Origin: a virus
Strand: one strand, 5' to 3'
IMG/VR virus record: IMGVR_UViG_3300017760_000125
Coordinates: 1 to 21,668 of that record
DNA: 21,668 bases
Below the pieces are notes generated by a model. It did not search any database, had not been told where the DNA came from, and worked only from the letters and a program-made list of their open reading frames with translations. Position 1 is the first letter of the stretch, and the number at the start of each line of letters is the position of its first letter. The translations under genes were made by a program, and so were the position numbers. Below, piece after piece: positions 8,149-15,155 of this stretch.

Positions 8149-8205
8149 ATGATAGAAAAGATAAAAGAACTAATCAAAAAGATTAGAGCTAAACTAGGAG
8201 TATAA
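8149..8205 (+). CDS. 18-residue cationic amphipathic peptide upstream of holin-like gene
   Basis: ATG to TAA encodes MIEKIKELIKKIRAKLGV. A strong Shine-Dalgarno (AAAAGGAG) sits 5 nt before the ATG, far better than chance for so short a frame. Ile/Leu at 2, 5, 8, 9, 12 and 16 fall on one helix face; Lys/Arg at 4, 6, 10, 11, 13 and 15 lie mainly on the other, and net side-chain charge is about +4. The stop is 1 nt before the holin-like ATG, and the AGGAG of that gene is inside this ORF, so the two should be translationally coupled. Possible roles are a membrane-active lysis helper (compare the cationic disruptin peptides reported in some phages), a holin partner, or simply a leader ORF that sets holin translation. 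No homologue is recognised. Confidence 0.6.
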   Translation: MIEKIKELIKKIRAKLGV

Positions 8206-8206
8206 T

Positions 8207-8647
8207 ATGGGTATCCCATTTGAAATGATAACCATGCTGGGTTCAACTGTTCTCGGTGGGGTTATGAGTATATGGTCTCAAAGTATTAAAGCTAAACAAG
8301 CTGAACAAAAAATGCTTTTACAAAGAGCAGAAGTTCAGACTGCAGCTTTTAAAGAAGCTAGAGAGTATGAGAATGTAGGATTCCAATGGACTAGAAGAAT
8401 CATAGCATTAACTGCTATCTTCGCTATTGTTGTACTACCTAAACTTATTCCTATATTTGCACCAGAAGTACAAATAATAGTAGGATATCTTGAGTTTAAA
8501 CCTGGATTCTTATTCCTTACAGAAGGTAAAGATATAATGAAATGGATACCAATGGCATCACCTGGTATTGTAATCACACCACTTGATACTAATTTAGTGG
8601 CAGCAATTACTGGTCTATACTTTGGTGGAAGTCTGGTTAAGAAATAA
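8207..8647 (+). CDS. Holin-like membrane protein
   Basis: A 146-residue protein with an N-terminal hydrophobic segment (about 5-24), a charged helix (about 27-58, Lys/Glu/Gln rich), a strong hydrophobic segment (about 64-80) possibly followed by a second (85-97), and a C-terminal hydrophobic segment (about 125-142) ending in VKK. Three membrane segments with charged connectors resemble phage and gene-transfer-agent holins of the 3-TM type. It would form inner-membrane lesions that release the muramidase or trigger lysis. It starts 1 nt after the 18-residue ORF and ends in a TAATG overlap with the next gene, so the three form a likely lysis unit. Holin assignment comes from topology and context; another membrane or virion protein is possible. 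Confidence 0.55.
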   Translation: MGIPFEMITMLGSTVLGGVMSIWSQSIKAKQAEQKMLLQRAEVQTAAFKEAREYENVGFQWTRRIIALTAIFAIVVLPKLIPIFAPEVQIIVGYLEFKPGFLFLTEGKDIMKWIPMASPGIVITPLDTNLVAAITGLYFGGSLVKK

Positions 8648-8862
8648 TGTATTGGGTAATTACAGTAATGTTAATGTTTAATACTACAGATGTGGTAATG
8701 GAAAGAGAATATAAATTAAAACAATTTCAAGATGATTGGAGTTGTCACGAATTTATACATGAGAATAAAATTTATTTATTAAAACCACATGTTTTAGATT
8801 ATCCTAATCAATTAAAAAGTTTTGAATTTTTCTGTGAAAGTAGATACGCAGAAGAAGTCTAA
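8647..8862 (+). CDS. Small protein with hydrophobic N-terminus, possible lysis accessory
   Basis: A 71-residue protein of unknown family. The first 12 residues (MYWVITVMLMFN) are hydrophobic, like a short signal or anchor but without a clear lipobox; the rest is polar with two cysteines (Cys33 in WSCHEF and Cys64 in FFCES) that could form a disulfide if exported. The start shares its A with the holin-like stop (TAATG). It is the last rightward gene, and its stop overlaps the stop of the opposing gene. A spanin-like or lysis-control role is only a guess from position. Confidence 0.6.
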   Translation: MYWVITVMLMFNTTDVVMEREYKLKQFQDDWSCHEFIHENKIYLLKPHVLDYPNQLKSFEFFCESRYAEEV

Positions 8863-9239
8863 GGATTTAACCACTCTTTTGTGTTGTCTCTGGTAGATAT
8901 AAAACTATCAGAGATAGCCATCGTTGGTTCTTTTGGATAGACAAACATAATACATTTCTCAGTTACATCCTTATCTATTTTTATTTCTGCAGGTTTATAT
9001 CCTGCTCCTACTTCTAACAAATGAACACTCCGTTCAACATTACCTTTTAATTTATAAGCCTCACCTTTAATTTTATATCCAGGTTCTCTCCTATATACAA
9101 TAGGAAAACAACCTTGAGAAAAATCTTTTATATCAAAGTTACTGTGTAAAGTTTCACACTCTCCTATAAACTCGGACTCTTCTAAAATCCAGTTTAGTCT
9201 ATGTTGTTTCTTTAAAGTGCCGTATACAAAATATATCAT
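8859..9239 (-). CDS. Gamma-glutamylcyclotransferase-like (AIG2/GGCT) protein
   Basis: A 126-residue protein with the family signature YGTL at residues 6-9, FPIVYR at 45-50, a GEAY strand at 59-62 and a candidate catalytic Glu76 in LLEVGAGY. Enzymes of this fold cleave gamma-glutamyl amides, releasing 5-oxoproline from gamma-glutamyl amino acids or from gamma-glutamyl-lysine-type isopeptides. Length fits a single GGCT domain. The start shares one base with the preceding stop, and it is the last gene of the leftward arm. Homologues of this fold have been described as genomic partners of amidoligases (Iyer, Abhiman, Burroughs and Aravind), and an amidoligase gene begins this same arm about 11 kb away. 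Fold: fairly sure. Substrate: unknown. Confidence 0.8.
   Translation of the reverse strand: MIYFVYGTLKKQHRLNWILEESEFIGECETLHSNFDIKDFSQGCFPIVYRREPGYKIKGEAYKLKGNVERSVHLLEVGAGYKPAEIKIDKDVTEKCIMFVYPKEPTMAISDSFISTRDNTKEWLNP
8887..8914. terminator. Hairpin at the convergent junction
   Basis: TCTCTGGTAG (8887-8896) and CTATCAGAGA (8905-8914) form a 10-bp stem (one G-U in the rightward RNA) around an 8-nt AT loop, 25 nt past the last rightward stop and inside the end of the leftward GGCT-like gene. There is no U-tract on either strand, so it is not a classical intrinsic terminator. It could block read-through or protect 3' ends. Confidence 0.35.
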
Positions 9240-9475
9240 TAGTTAATAGATGTAACATACTTCTGAACCCAGTGTTCTAGTTCTTTAAATTTTAACTTAA
9301 GTTCTTTTACAAGACCAACATAAAAATGTTTTTCTTCTTCACTCCTTTTAAAAGTTTCACTCATAATGTCTGCTTCATCTTCTGGAAGAGCTGATACTTC
9401 TGATATCAGCTGTCCATCAGTGTTGACTATAACACTATAACTAGCGATAACTCCTTCTTTCTTTTTCTTTGTCAT
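9239..9475 (-). CDS. Hypothetical protein (78 aa)
   Basis: Unrecognised small soluble protein. A Lys-rich start (KKKK), a beta-like segment (VIASYSVIVNTDGQLIS), then an acidic helix and a Lys-rich helix with heptad-like spacing (about 35-72). The start has AGGAGG 6 nt upstream, 1 nt after the RNR stop; its own stop shares one base with the GGCT-like start. Cotranscription with RNR is likely, but nothing in the sequence ties it to nucleotide metabolism. Confidence 0.75.
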   Translation of the reverse strand: MTKKKKEGVIASYSVIVNTDGQLISEVSALPEDEADIMSETFKRSEEEKHFYVGLVKELKLKFKELEHWVQKYVTSIN

Positions 9476-9476
9476 C

Positions 9477-11411
9477 TTAATCCTCCTGTGGTGCAGTTAC
9501 ATCAACTAACTCACAGACACCACCAGTACATGCAAGTTCTTGAGAACCTGTAGTATTATCTTCTGATTCATAATCAACAAGCTTACCAAAGTCTATAGTA
9601 GTAGGCATATCTTTTTTCAATTCAAGATATTCCTTTCTTTCTATGTCTTGATAGGGAGCTTGTTTATATATGTGGTCAGTATAAGGTAAGAAACTAATAC
9701 CAGAAACCTCATCAAAGTATTTGTATACCCAAGCACCTACTTCCATCCACTCATCTTCTCTAACACTAATAGTAACAGATGGTTTATGTTCGCACCATTC
9801 TCTTTGATACTTTAACCACAACTCTAGTTGTTGTAAAGCTGACATATCATTTCTTGTTACTGAACCTGGGGGAGATAAAGTAGGAAAAGAAAACACAGTA
9901 ACTGAATCTGGTTTAGTTATGTCTGGTTCGTTAGGAACTCCTTGGTCAATCATAAGCTGAGTCAATGGGTCTTTCTTATCACATCTAACTGTTCTTATAT
10001 AGTAAGGATTATGTCTAGTATGAATACCAGAAGCACTATCAACTAACTGACTCACTGTACCACTAGGTTTTACACAAGTAATAGCAGTAGATTGATTTAT
10101 CTTTAGTCGTTTAGCAAACTCTTTGTTAGTATCTACAGCAACTTGTTTTAACTCAGCTAAGAATCCTTTGTCTGGATTGTTAGTAAGTTTACTATCCATG
10201 ATACCAGTAAGAGATACACCAAGTAGTCTTTCATCTTCTGTGTTCTGTTTCCATATCTTACGGATGTATTTAAAGTCAGTAAGAGTAGATTGAAATGTAC
10301 CAAGTATTGTGGCTAATCTAACTTTTTCTTTTAGCATCTTATTAGTATCGGGACTACGAACAACAACTTCTGTAAGATTACAGAATTGATATGGTCTTAA
10401 TATAATTTCTGAACAAGGATTAGTTCCAAACTCATGTTCACTATCTCGTCTTCCATTCTCTTTAGCTTTGTTAATCGCCGCTTGTCTGTTAAAGATACCT
10501 CTTTCACCAGACTTACTATCATACAAAGCTTTCCATTCAGACATAAATAAAGCCATGTCTGGTCGTCTTGCATAACAAGCAGAGTTATTAGCTAATGCTC
10601 TTTGTCCATTATCTAACCACCAAGAACCACTTTTAGCATTACGAAGTCTATCATCTTGTATGTTACTGAGTGATATCAAAGCTGACCTACGAACACCACC
10701 TACAACAACAACTTCTCCAATCTTACAAACTAAATCATGACACTCAAGAGCGTCAAGCTTTCTACCAGAAGCGTTTTTAAATGTGGTGATTGCAAAGTCA
10801 AACAAATCTACAAGAGGCTGTGGACCACTTGCACGACCACCAAATGTTTTAAGTCTAGCACCTGCAGGTCTTACTCTTGTTACATCTATCTTTGGAACTT
10901 GACCACCATATAACATACCAAGTAGTTCTCTTAAAGATTTTGCCCAACCAGTTCTACTATCTTGTACTACAACAACAGTATCACTATCCTCAAACTCTTC
11001 AGCAATAGTAGGTAGTTGTTCTACATAATCTCTTTCAACAGAAAAACCAACACCAGTACCACACATAAGTATATACATTATCTCATCAAAACTTCTTACA
11101 TCATTGATAGGCATATAACTACAATTATAACCAGCAGTGTGGTCTTTAACTAAAGCATTACCTGCTGTCATAAGTGCTCTCATCGAAGGCATAATACTTA
11201 AACTAAGGACTGCGTTTTCTAATTCATGTCTTAACTCTTTTGGTAAAGTATATTTATTATTATTTTTTAAATGCTCCTGCATAAAATCAAAGTATCTTGA
11301 TACAGTTTCATCCCAAGTTTCTCTTCGTTTTTCTGATTCAACAAACCTTGCATACCTAGATGCATGTATAAATTGTTGATAGGTCGTTGGTAGATAGTTG
11401 TTATTAGTCAT
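9477..11411 (-). CDS. nrdJ: Class II (adenosylcobalamin-dependent) ribonucleotide reductase, monomeric
   Basis: A 644-residue reductase that converts ribonucleotides (probably triphosphates) to deoxyribonucleotides for phage DNA synthesis. Visible elements: Cys97 (GYNCSYMPI), the NPCSEI loop with Asn331, thiyl-radical Cys333 and Glu335, the second active-site Cys344 (QFCNLTEV), and the C-terminal reducing pair Cys628-X4-Cys633 (ACTGGVCEL). This order matches monomeric RTPR of Lactobacillus leichmannii (739 residues) and marine phage class II enzymes. No glycyl-radical or metal-ligand set of class III or class I is seen. The start follows GGAG and overlaps the MazG-like gene by 8 nt. It needs cobalamin and a thioredoxin-type reductant from the host; no phage thioredoxin is in the window. 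Confidence 0.95.
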   Translation of the reverse strand: MTNNNYLPTTYQQFIHASRYARFVESEKRRETWDETVSRYFDFMQEHLKNNNKYTLPKELRHELENAVLSLSIMPSMRALMTAGNALVKDHTAGYNCSYMPINDVRSFDEIMYILMCGTGVGFSVERDYVEQLPTIAEEFEDSDTVVVVQDSRTGWAKSLRELLGMLYGGQVPKIDVTRVRPAGARLKTFGGRASGPQPLVDLFDFAITTFKNASGRKLDALECHDLVCKIGEVVVVGGVRRSALISLSNIQDDRLRNAKSGSWWLDNGQRALANNSACYARRPDMALFMSEWKALYDSKSGERGIFNRQAAINKAKENGRRDSEHEFGTNPCSEIILRPYQFCNLTEVVVRSPDTNKMLKEKVRLATILGTFQSTLTDFKYIRKIWKQNTEDERLLGVSLTGIMDSKLTNNPDKGFLAELKQVAVDTNKEFAKRLKINQSTAITCVKPSGTVSQLVDSASGIHTRHNPYYIRTVRCDKKDPLTQLMIDQGVPNEPDITKPDSVTVFSFPTLSPPGSVTRNDMSALQQLELWLKYQREWCEHKPSVTISVREDEWMEVGAWVYKYFDEVSGISFLPYTDHIYKQAPYQDIERKEYLELKKDMPTTIDFGKLVDYESEDNTTGSQELACTGGVCELVDVTAPQED

Positions 11412-11679
11412 TTGTTTCTCCTTCCGCTAATTCACCTGCAATAGAACTATAGCCTACCATGTCAACATAATCATCTGTGTTATGTGAACCTGCTTTAGTT
11501 CTAGCAACCTTTAATAATACCATCATCAATGCGACATCACGACCGCTAATGTCAAAGTCAAGATAAGCTGACCACATCTTTGCAATATTATCGTGGTTTA
11601 TTTTTTTGTTACCGTGTGTTTTTTCTCTATCAGTAGAGACAATATCTTTTGCTTTATCAATGTAAGCTTGGGTCTTCAT
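11404..11679 (-). CDS. MazG-like / DUF6378 family protein
   Basis: A 91-residue all-helical protein. The pattern REKTHGN near residue 18, then IAKMWSAYL, DVALMMVLLKVAR and DDYVDMVGYSSIAGEL fits the phage DUF6378 family, whose helices resemble MazG-type nucleoside triphosphate pyrophosphohydrolases (the K-x-x-R and D-x-x-D residues are present). A role in nucleotide-pool control fits the next gene, RNR, with which it overlaps by 8 nt. It also overlaps the preceding gene by 23 nt. The fold relation is from memory of the family; enzymatic activity is not shown. Confidence 0.72.
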   Translation of the reverse strand: MKTQAYIDKAKDIVSTDREKTHGNKKINHDNIAKMWSAYLDFDISGRDVALMMVLLKVARTKAGSHNTDDYVDMVGYSSIAGELAEGETND

Positions 11680-11905
11680 CTTTTGTTTTTCCTTTCGCTA
11701 AATTATTTATTAATTCCATTTCCATTTCTCTAGCTCCTATATAATATAAAAGCTCTGGGTTATTGCTTACCAACCAACGAATACCATATGATATAGTATC
11801 AACTGACGGGTCTTCAGTATAGTTTATCATTTCTAATCCTACATCGCCTTCTCTGGGTGTGTTAGGTGTTAGTATTATGTAAGCTTTTTCTTTAGTTATC
11901 TTCAT
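11657..11905 (-). CDS. Hypothetical protein (82 aa)
   Basis: Unrecognised. The frame can begin at a TTG (11917), but the ATG at 11905 is preferred because it overlaps the endonuclease stop as ATGA, typical of coupled phage genes. The protein starts MKITKEKAYIILTPNTPREGD and is acidic with short helices, a Trp-containing core (YGIRWLVSNNPELLYYIG) and a charged C-terminus. No membrane segment or motif is visible. It lies between endonuclease I and the MazG-like gene, so it is presumably expressed with the DNA metabolism genes. Confidence 0.72.
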   Translation of the reverse strand: MKITKEKAYIILTPNTPREGDVGLEMINYTEDPSVDTISYGIRWLVSNNPELLYYIGAREMEMELINNLAKGKTKDEDPSLH

Positions 11906-12270
11906 TGTTTCATCCAATCTAAAGGTATATTCTTATCACACCAAATAAAATTATTAGCTTCACACCAATCACTATACTTAGTTTTAGAACCCTTTCTTAT
12001 TTTATTGTTTGCATTCATAAAACAAAAACGAATATCAAAATCTGTTTGGTCTTGTATCCATAAATGTTTCTTTCTATCTTCGATAGTTAATCTTCCTTTT
12101 AACTCAACGAATATGTTTGTCTTAGGAAAGTATAAGTCTGGTAAATAAGTTCTATCAATAGTAGGTTGAGTATAATCAATCTCATACTCTTCATACTTAT
12201 ACTTTATCTTTTTCTTTTTAATCTCGTTAACAATGTTCTCTTCGAACTTAGAGCGATATCGGACCTTCAT
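11902..12270 (-). CDS. Endonuclease I, T7 gp3-like Holliday junction resolvase
   Basis: A 122-residue structure-specific nuclease that resolves branched DNA and, in T7, also degrades host DNA. It follows T7 gp3 closely: YRSKFEENIVNEIKKKKIKYKYEEYEIDY, then the active-site block TYLPDLYFPKTNIFVELKG with Asp (PD), Glu and Lys of the PD-(D/E)XK fold, then DDRKKH-like EDRKKHL, a DIRFCF strand, and KTKYSDWCEANNF...IPLDWMKQ, matching the T7 tail (IPAEWI). T7 gp3 is 149 residues; this one is somewhat shorter. It overlaps the upstream unknown gene by 23 nt and the next gene by ATGA. Start ATG at 12270 is supported by the match to the family N-terminus. Confidence 0.92.
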   Translation of the reverse strand: MKVRYRSKFEENIVNEIKKKKIKYKYEEYEIDYTQPTIDRTYLPDLYFPKTNIFVELKGRLTIEDRKKHLWIQDQTDFDIRFCFMNANNKIRKGSKTKYSDWCEANNFIWCDKNIPLDWMKQ

Positions 12271-12559
12271 CTATCATCTTCTCTCTTCTTAATTGTCTGG
12301 CACTAGGCACAGCACTTTGTTGTAAGTCTTCAAATGCCCAATGTGGATTTCGTTTTAATCTTTTCATTACCCATTTAAAAGACCAAGCACTTAAGTGTAT
12401 TTGAAAGTTATGTATGTAATGAGTTTGTTGTGGCATTAGACTTAATATATTATTTATATTAACTTTCTTTTGTTCTTCTTCTGGAAGTAAAGACTTCAAC
12501 CACAAAACTAAAAACTCTTTGGCTCTGCGTCTTAATACTTTTATTTTTTTTCTATTCAT
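12248..12559 (-). CDS. Hypothetical basic protein (103 aa)
   Basis: Unrecognised. Lys/Arg-rich N-terminus (MNRKKIKVLRRRAKEF), a hydrophobic/aromatic middle (YIHNFQIHLSAWSFKWVMKRL) and a segment PHWAFEDLQQ before a basic C-terminus. The high charge suggests nucleic acid or protein binding in the replication/recombination group. It overlaps the Cas4-like exonuclease by 8 nt and endonuclease I by 23 nt; in many T7-like marine phages small unknown proteins occupy this slot. No function is assigned. Confidence 0.72.
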   Translation of the reverse strand: MNRKKIKVLRRRAKEFLVLWLKSLLPEEEQKKVNINNILSLMPQQTHYIHNFQIHLSAWSFKWVMKRLKRNPHWAFEDLQQSAVPSARQLRREKMIDEGPISL

Positions 12560-13442
12560 ACTGTGATGTTATCTCTTCTACCTTTGGTTGATTGACTACC
12601 TTAGTCATAAATACATTGGAATTTGCATACTTGAACACTCTGAGTCCATTGCCATCATTAGAATCAGCATGACAAATAAACTTGTGAGAACAGTAGACGC
12701 ACCCAACAGGAAGTTTAAGGTTGCCAGTTTTGTCATGAGGTATCGGCTGATAACATTTTTCAGGCGGTTCATTCTTTGTTAGTTTCTCCTTTAAGTTATT
12801 GATTAAGTCTTTTGCATTGGGCTTCATTAATTCATCTGGTCTAAACAATGCAATCTCTCCAGACGATTTGTTTACTGCAAGTAGTCCGCCGTTAGTAGTA
12901 CCTTCGTTATGTTCGTACCCTGCCAACTGTGCAATGTATCCGAATGGGTCATCTTCATAAAGAGTTCCATTCTTAAACTTTTTAAATGACATAGCAGAAG
13001 CAGACTTAACATCAACTACTTCACCATCAATCTTACAATCCATATGACCATTGACATCTTCTACTTTTACTTTCTTTTGTTGAGCAGTAACCGTATGTCC
13101 AGATACTTCAACAAGAAACAATAGTAAATGTTCTAGTACATGACCATATAAAAACTTTAATTGTGTTGAAGGGTCATGTATCTCTTGCTTTCTTTCGGTG
13201 TGATTGTCATACCAAAGTTGACGAGCAGGTCTACCAATTACAGACATTCGTAAACCTTTACCAGAACTTTTTCTTGGTTGTAACCAATCTAATAAAGCAA
13301 GTTTAGTATTGTTTAAGAACTTATCTATCTGTTCTTCTTTAACTTCTGGTGCTTTACCACTTGATATACCAGATAGTATACCATTCATATCATCAATTAA
13401 AGTGTCTAGTTTTTTAGTGTGTTTCTTGCCAGTTGTTTCCAT
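12552..13442 (-). CDS. PD-(D/E)XK exonuclease, Cas4/RecB-nuclease-like
   Basis: Probably the phage recombination/host-DNA-degrading exonuclease (the T7 gp6 role). From the ATG at 13442 (296 residues), Asp135, Asp144 and Lys146 form HMD...VDVKSA, and Gln172 lies in QLAGY: the RecB-family PD-(D/E)XK layout. C-terminal Cys248-X2-Cys251-X5-Cys257 resembles the three C-terminal Fe-S ligands of Cas4-like nucleases. The usual N-terminal cysteine in the SxIGxPCxRxLWY-like block is replaced by Ala (GRPARQLWY, residue 73), so the cluster may be incomplete unless Cys230 substitutes. A longer frame begins at 13457, but the 13442 ATG has GGAG 8-10 nt upstream. It overlaps the polymerase end by 29 nt. Confidence 0.8.
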   Translation of the reverse strand: METTGKKHTKKLDTLIDDMNGILSGISSGKAPEVKEEQIDKFLNNTKLALLDWLQPRKSSGKGLRMSVIGRPARQLWYDNHTERKQEIHDPSTQLKFLYGHVLEHLLLFLVEVSGHTVTAQQKKVKVEDVNGHMDCKIDGEVVDVKSASAMSFKKFKNGTLYEDDPFGYIAQLAGYEHNEGTTNGGLLAVNKSSGEIALFRPDELMKPNAKDLINNLKEKLTKNEPPEKCYQPIPHDKTGNLKLPVGCVYCSHKFICHADSNDGNGLRVFKYANSNVFMTKVVNQPKVEEITSQYE

Positions 13443-15141
13443 ATTTATATTCTCCATTTAAAGGACATCTAATTCCTAGTTCTTTACCTGCATTGATAAT
13501 AGAATCAACTGCAAGACTACCAAAGTCTTCTGCATGAGTTTCTAATACTTCATATTGAAACTCGTCGTGTACATTAGCGACTGGTCTTGCTTTTAGTTTA
13601 TGTTTACTAACTTGTTCTTCTAAAAGAATCAAAGCTTTCTTCATAACTATCGCACCACCACCTTGTATTAAGGTGTTGAGGGCGGAGTGTCGGTTTCGGA
13701 TTCTGAGTTTTCTTCCGTCGATTCCTCTGAGCCAACCTTTTCCAGTAGCTTTGTCCACTCGCTTTCTAAAGTTTGCAAGGGCTGGAGTACGGCTGAGAAA
13801 TCTGTTTTTAATCTCTTTGCCATAATTTCTAGACCCTCCGCAGATAGTTCCGAGCTTTTCGTCACCTGCCCCATATATGAAGGCATAGATGAAAGTTTTT
13901 GCCTGGTCTCTTGTGCTAAGACCTGCAAGATTTTGATTTGTTGTGTGTATATCTCCATTAATGATAGCATCTATATATTCCTTATCGTTCATGTAGTGGG
14001 ACAATATTCTTAACTCAAGACCAGAAGCATCTACACCCACTAATTTGTAGCCTTCTGGTACTACCCAAAGTTCTCTGCATTCTTTACCGTAGGGAGAATA
14101 CACTGCAGGAACTTGAGCCATGTTGGGCGACTGATGGCTCATTCTACCAGTGATAGCACCATTGGTTATCACTCTTCCGTGTACTCTCCCATCTCTTGCT
14201 ACTGCTTCTACCCAAGATTCAACTTGAGCAATTCGTTTCTGCAGTAGAAGAAATTCTTTAATAAGTTCTGCTTCTGGTATATCTTTAATACCTTGTAGAA
14301 CTTTCTCATCTACTATTGGTTGTCCGTGTTCAGTAAATTTACTCGGCTTCCAACCAAAATGTCTTAGCCATCTTGCAATCTGTTGACGACTACCTAGATT
14401 AAACTCTTTCATTTCTATGAGAGAAATATCTCCCACAACATTGACCCACCCCTCTCCCAGACTAGTTAGTCCAACCGTACTTAGAGAACCGTCTTTACGA
14501 TAACGAGGTTTTACTATCTTAACGAAAGTAGGCAGAGGTATAAATCTTTTTCTAACCTTTTGTTCAATTTCATTTATCTTCTCTCTTAACTTACCTAACA
14601 AAAGGTCTGCCTTAACTACATCAAAAAGAAAACCATTGTTCTCTTGTCGTGTGATTATCCTAGCTATATCATGCTCTAGTCTAATCGCCTCACGAGAAAA
14701 GTCTGGATTATGTTTAATCAAGTAACCAAGAACTCTTTCCGTAAGCTCTACATCTCTGATACAATACTCAAGCATCTCATCAGAGTATTCAGAGAAATTT
14801 TTAAAGTCTAACTTTCCAAACTTTAATCTCTCTCCGAAAGATTTTAAAGAATGTCCACCCTCTCTAGAAGGATTAAACAATCTTGATAAAACTAAAGTAT
14901 CAATGACTTTACCTTTATCATGTAGGTCAATACCGATAATCTTTTTAATAACTGGTGCATCAAATCCTATAATGTTATGCCCAACGAACTCATCATACCT
15001 ATCAATATAAGCACCAAACTTATCAAGCTCATCTTCCTTAAAGTATGTGATTTGTTTGTCGTCTTTACATACAATAAGAAAAATTCTATCTGGTAGTATA
15101 TCTGTAATAACAGTTGTTTCAACATCTAAAAATACTCGCAT
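13414..15141 (-). CDS. DNA polymerase, family A (T7 gp5-like) with 3'-5' exonuclease
   Basis: The replicative polymerase, 575 residues from the ATG at 15141 (T7 gp5 is 704). A frame one codon longer starts with TTG, which I reject. Exonuclease residues Asp6 and Glu8 (LDVET), Asn56 and Asp61 (GHNIIGFD) and Asp130 (YCIRDVE) are all present. Polymerase motif A is VDASGLEL (Asp371), motif B has Arg411, Lys415 and Tyr419 (RDQAKTFIYAFIYGAGDEK), and motif C is VHDE (His525, Asp526). Tyr419 corresponds to T7 Tyr526 (E. coli Phe762), a position used to group viral PolA proteins, where Tyr is usually linked to virulent phages. The shorter length suggests a reduced thumb/thioredoxin-binding region. SD-like GGGCGAG precedes the start; it follows the helicase by 14 nt. 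Confidence 0.95.
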   Translation of the reverse strand: MRVFLDVETTVITDILPDRIFLIVCKDDKQITYFKEDELDKFGAYIDRYDEFVGHNIIGFDAPVIKKIIGIDLHDKGKVIDTLVLSRLFNPSREGGHSLKSFGERLKFGKLDFKNFSEYSDEMLEYCIRDVELTERVLGYLIKHNPDFSREAIRLEHDIARIITRQENNGFLFDVVKADLLLGKLREKINEIEQKVRKRFIPLPTFVKIVKPRYRKDGSLSTVGLTSLGEGWVNVVGDISLIEMKEFNLGSRQQIARWLRHFGWKPSKFTEHGQPIVDEKVLQGIKDIPEAELIKEFLLLQKRIAQVESWVEAVARDGRVHGRVITNGAITGRMSHQSPNMAQVPAVYSPYGKECRELWVVPEGYKLVGVDASGLELRILSHYMNDKEYIDAIINGDIHTTNQNLAGLSTRDQAKTFIYAFIYGAGDEKLGTICGGSRNYGKEIKNRFLSRTPALANFRKRVDKATGKGWLRGIDGRKLRIRNRHSALNTLIQGGGAIVMKKALILLEEQVSKHKLKARPVANVHDEFQYEVLETHAEDFGSLAVDSIINAGKELGIRCPLNGEYKYGNNWQETH

Positions 15142-15155
15142 CAATCTCGCCCTTG

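Noticed and set aside
13668-13970. 100-codon frame on the same strand inside the polymerase gene
   Set aside because: Overlaps polymerase motifs A and B, whose frame is unmistakable; no ribosome site and low-complexity Ser/Glu/Pro end.
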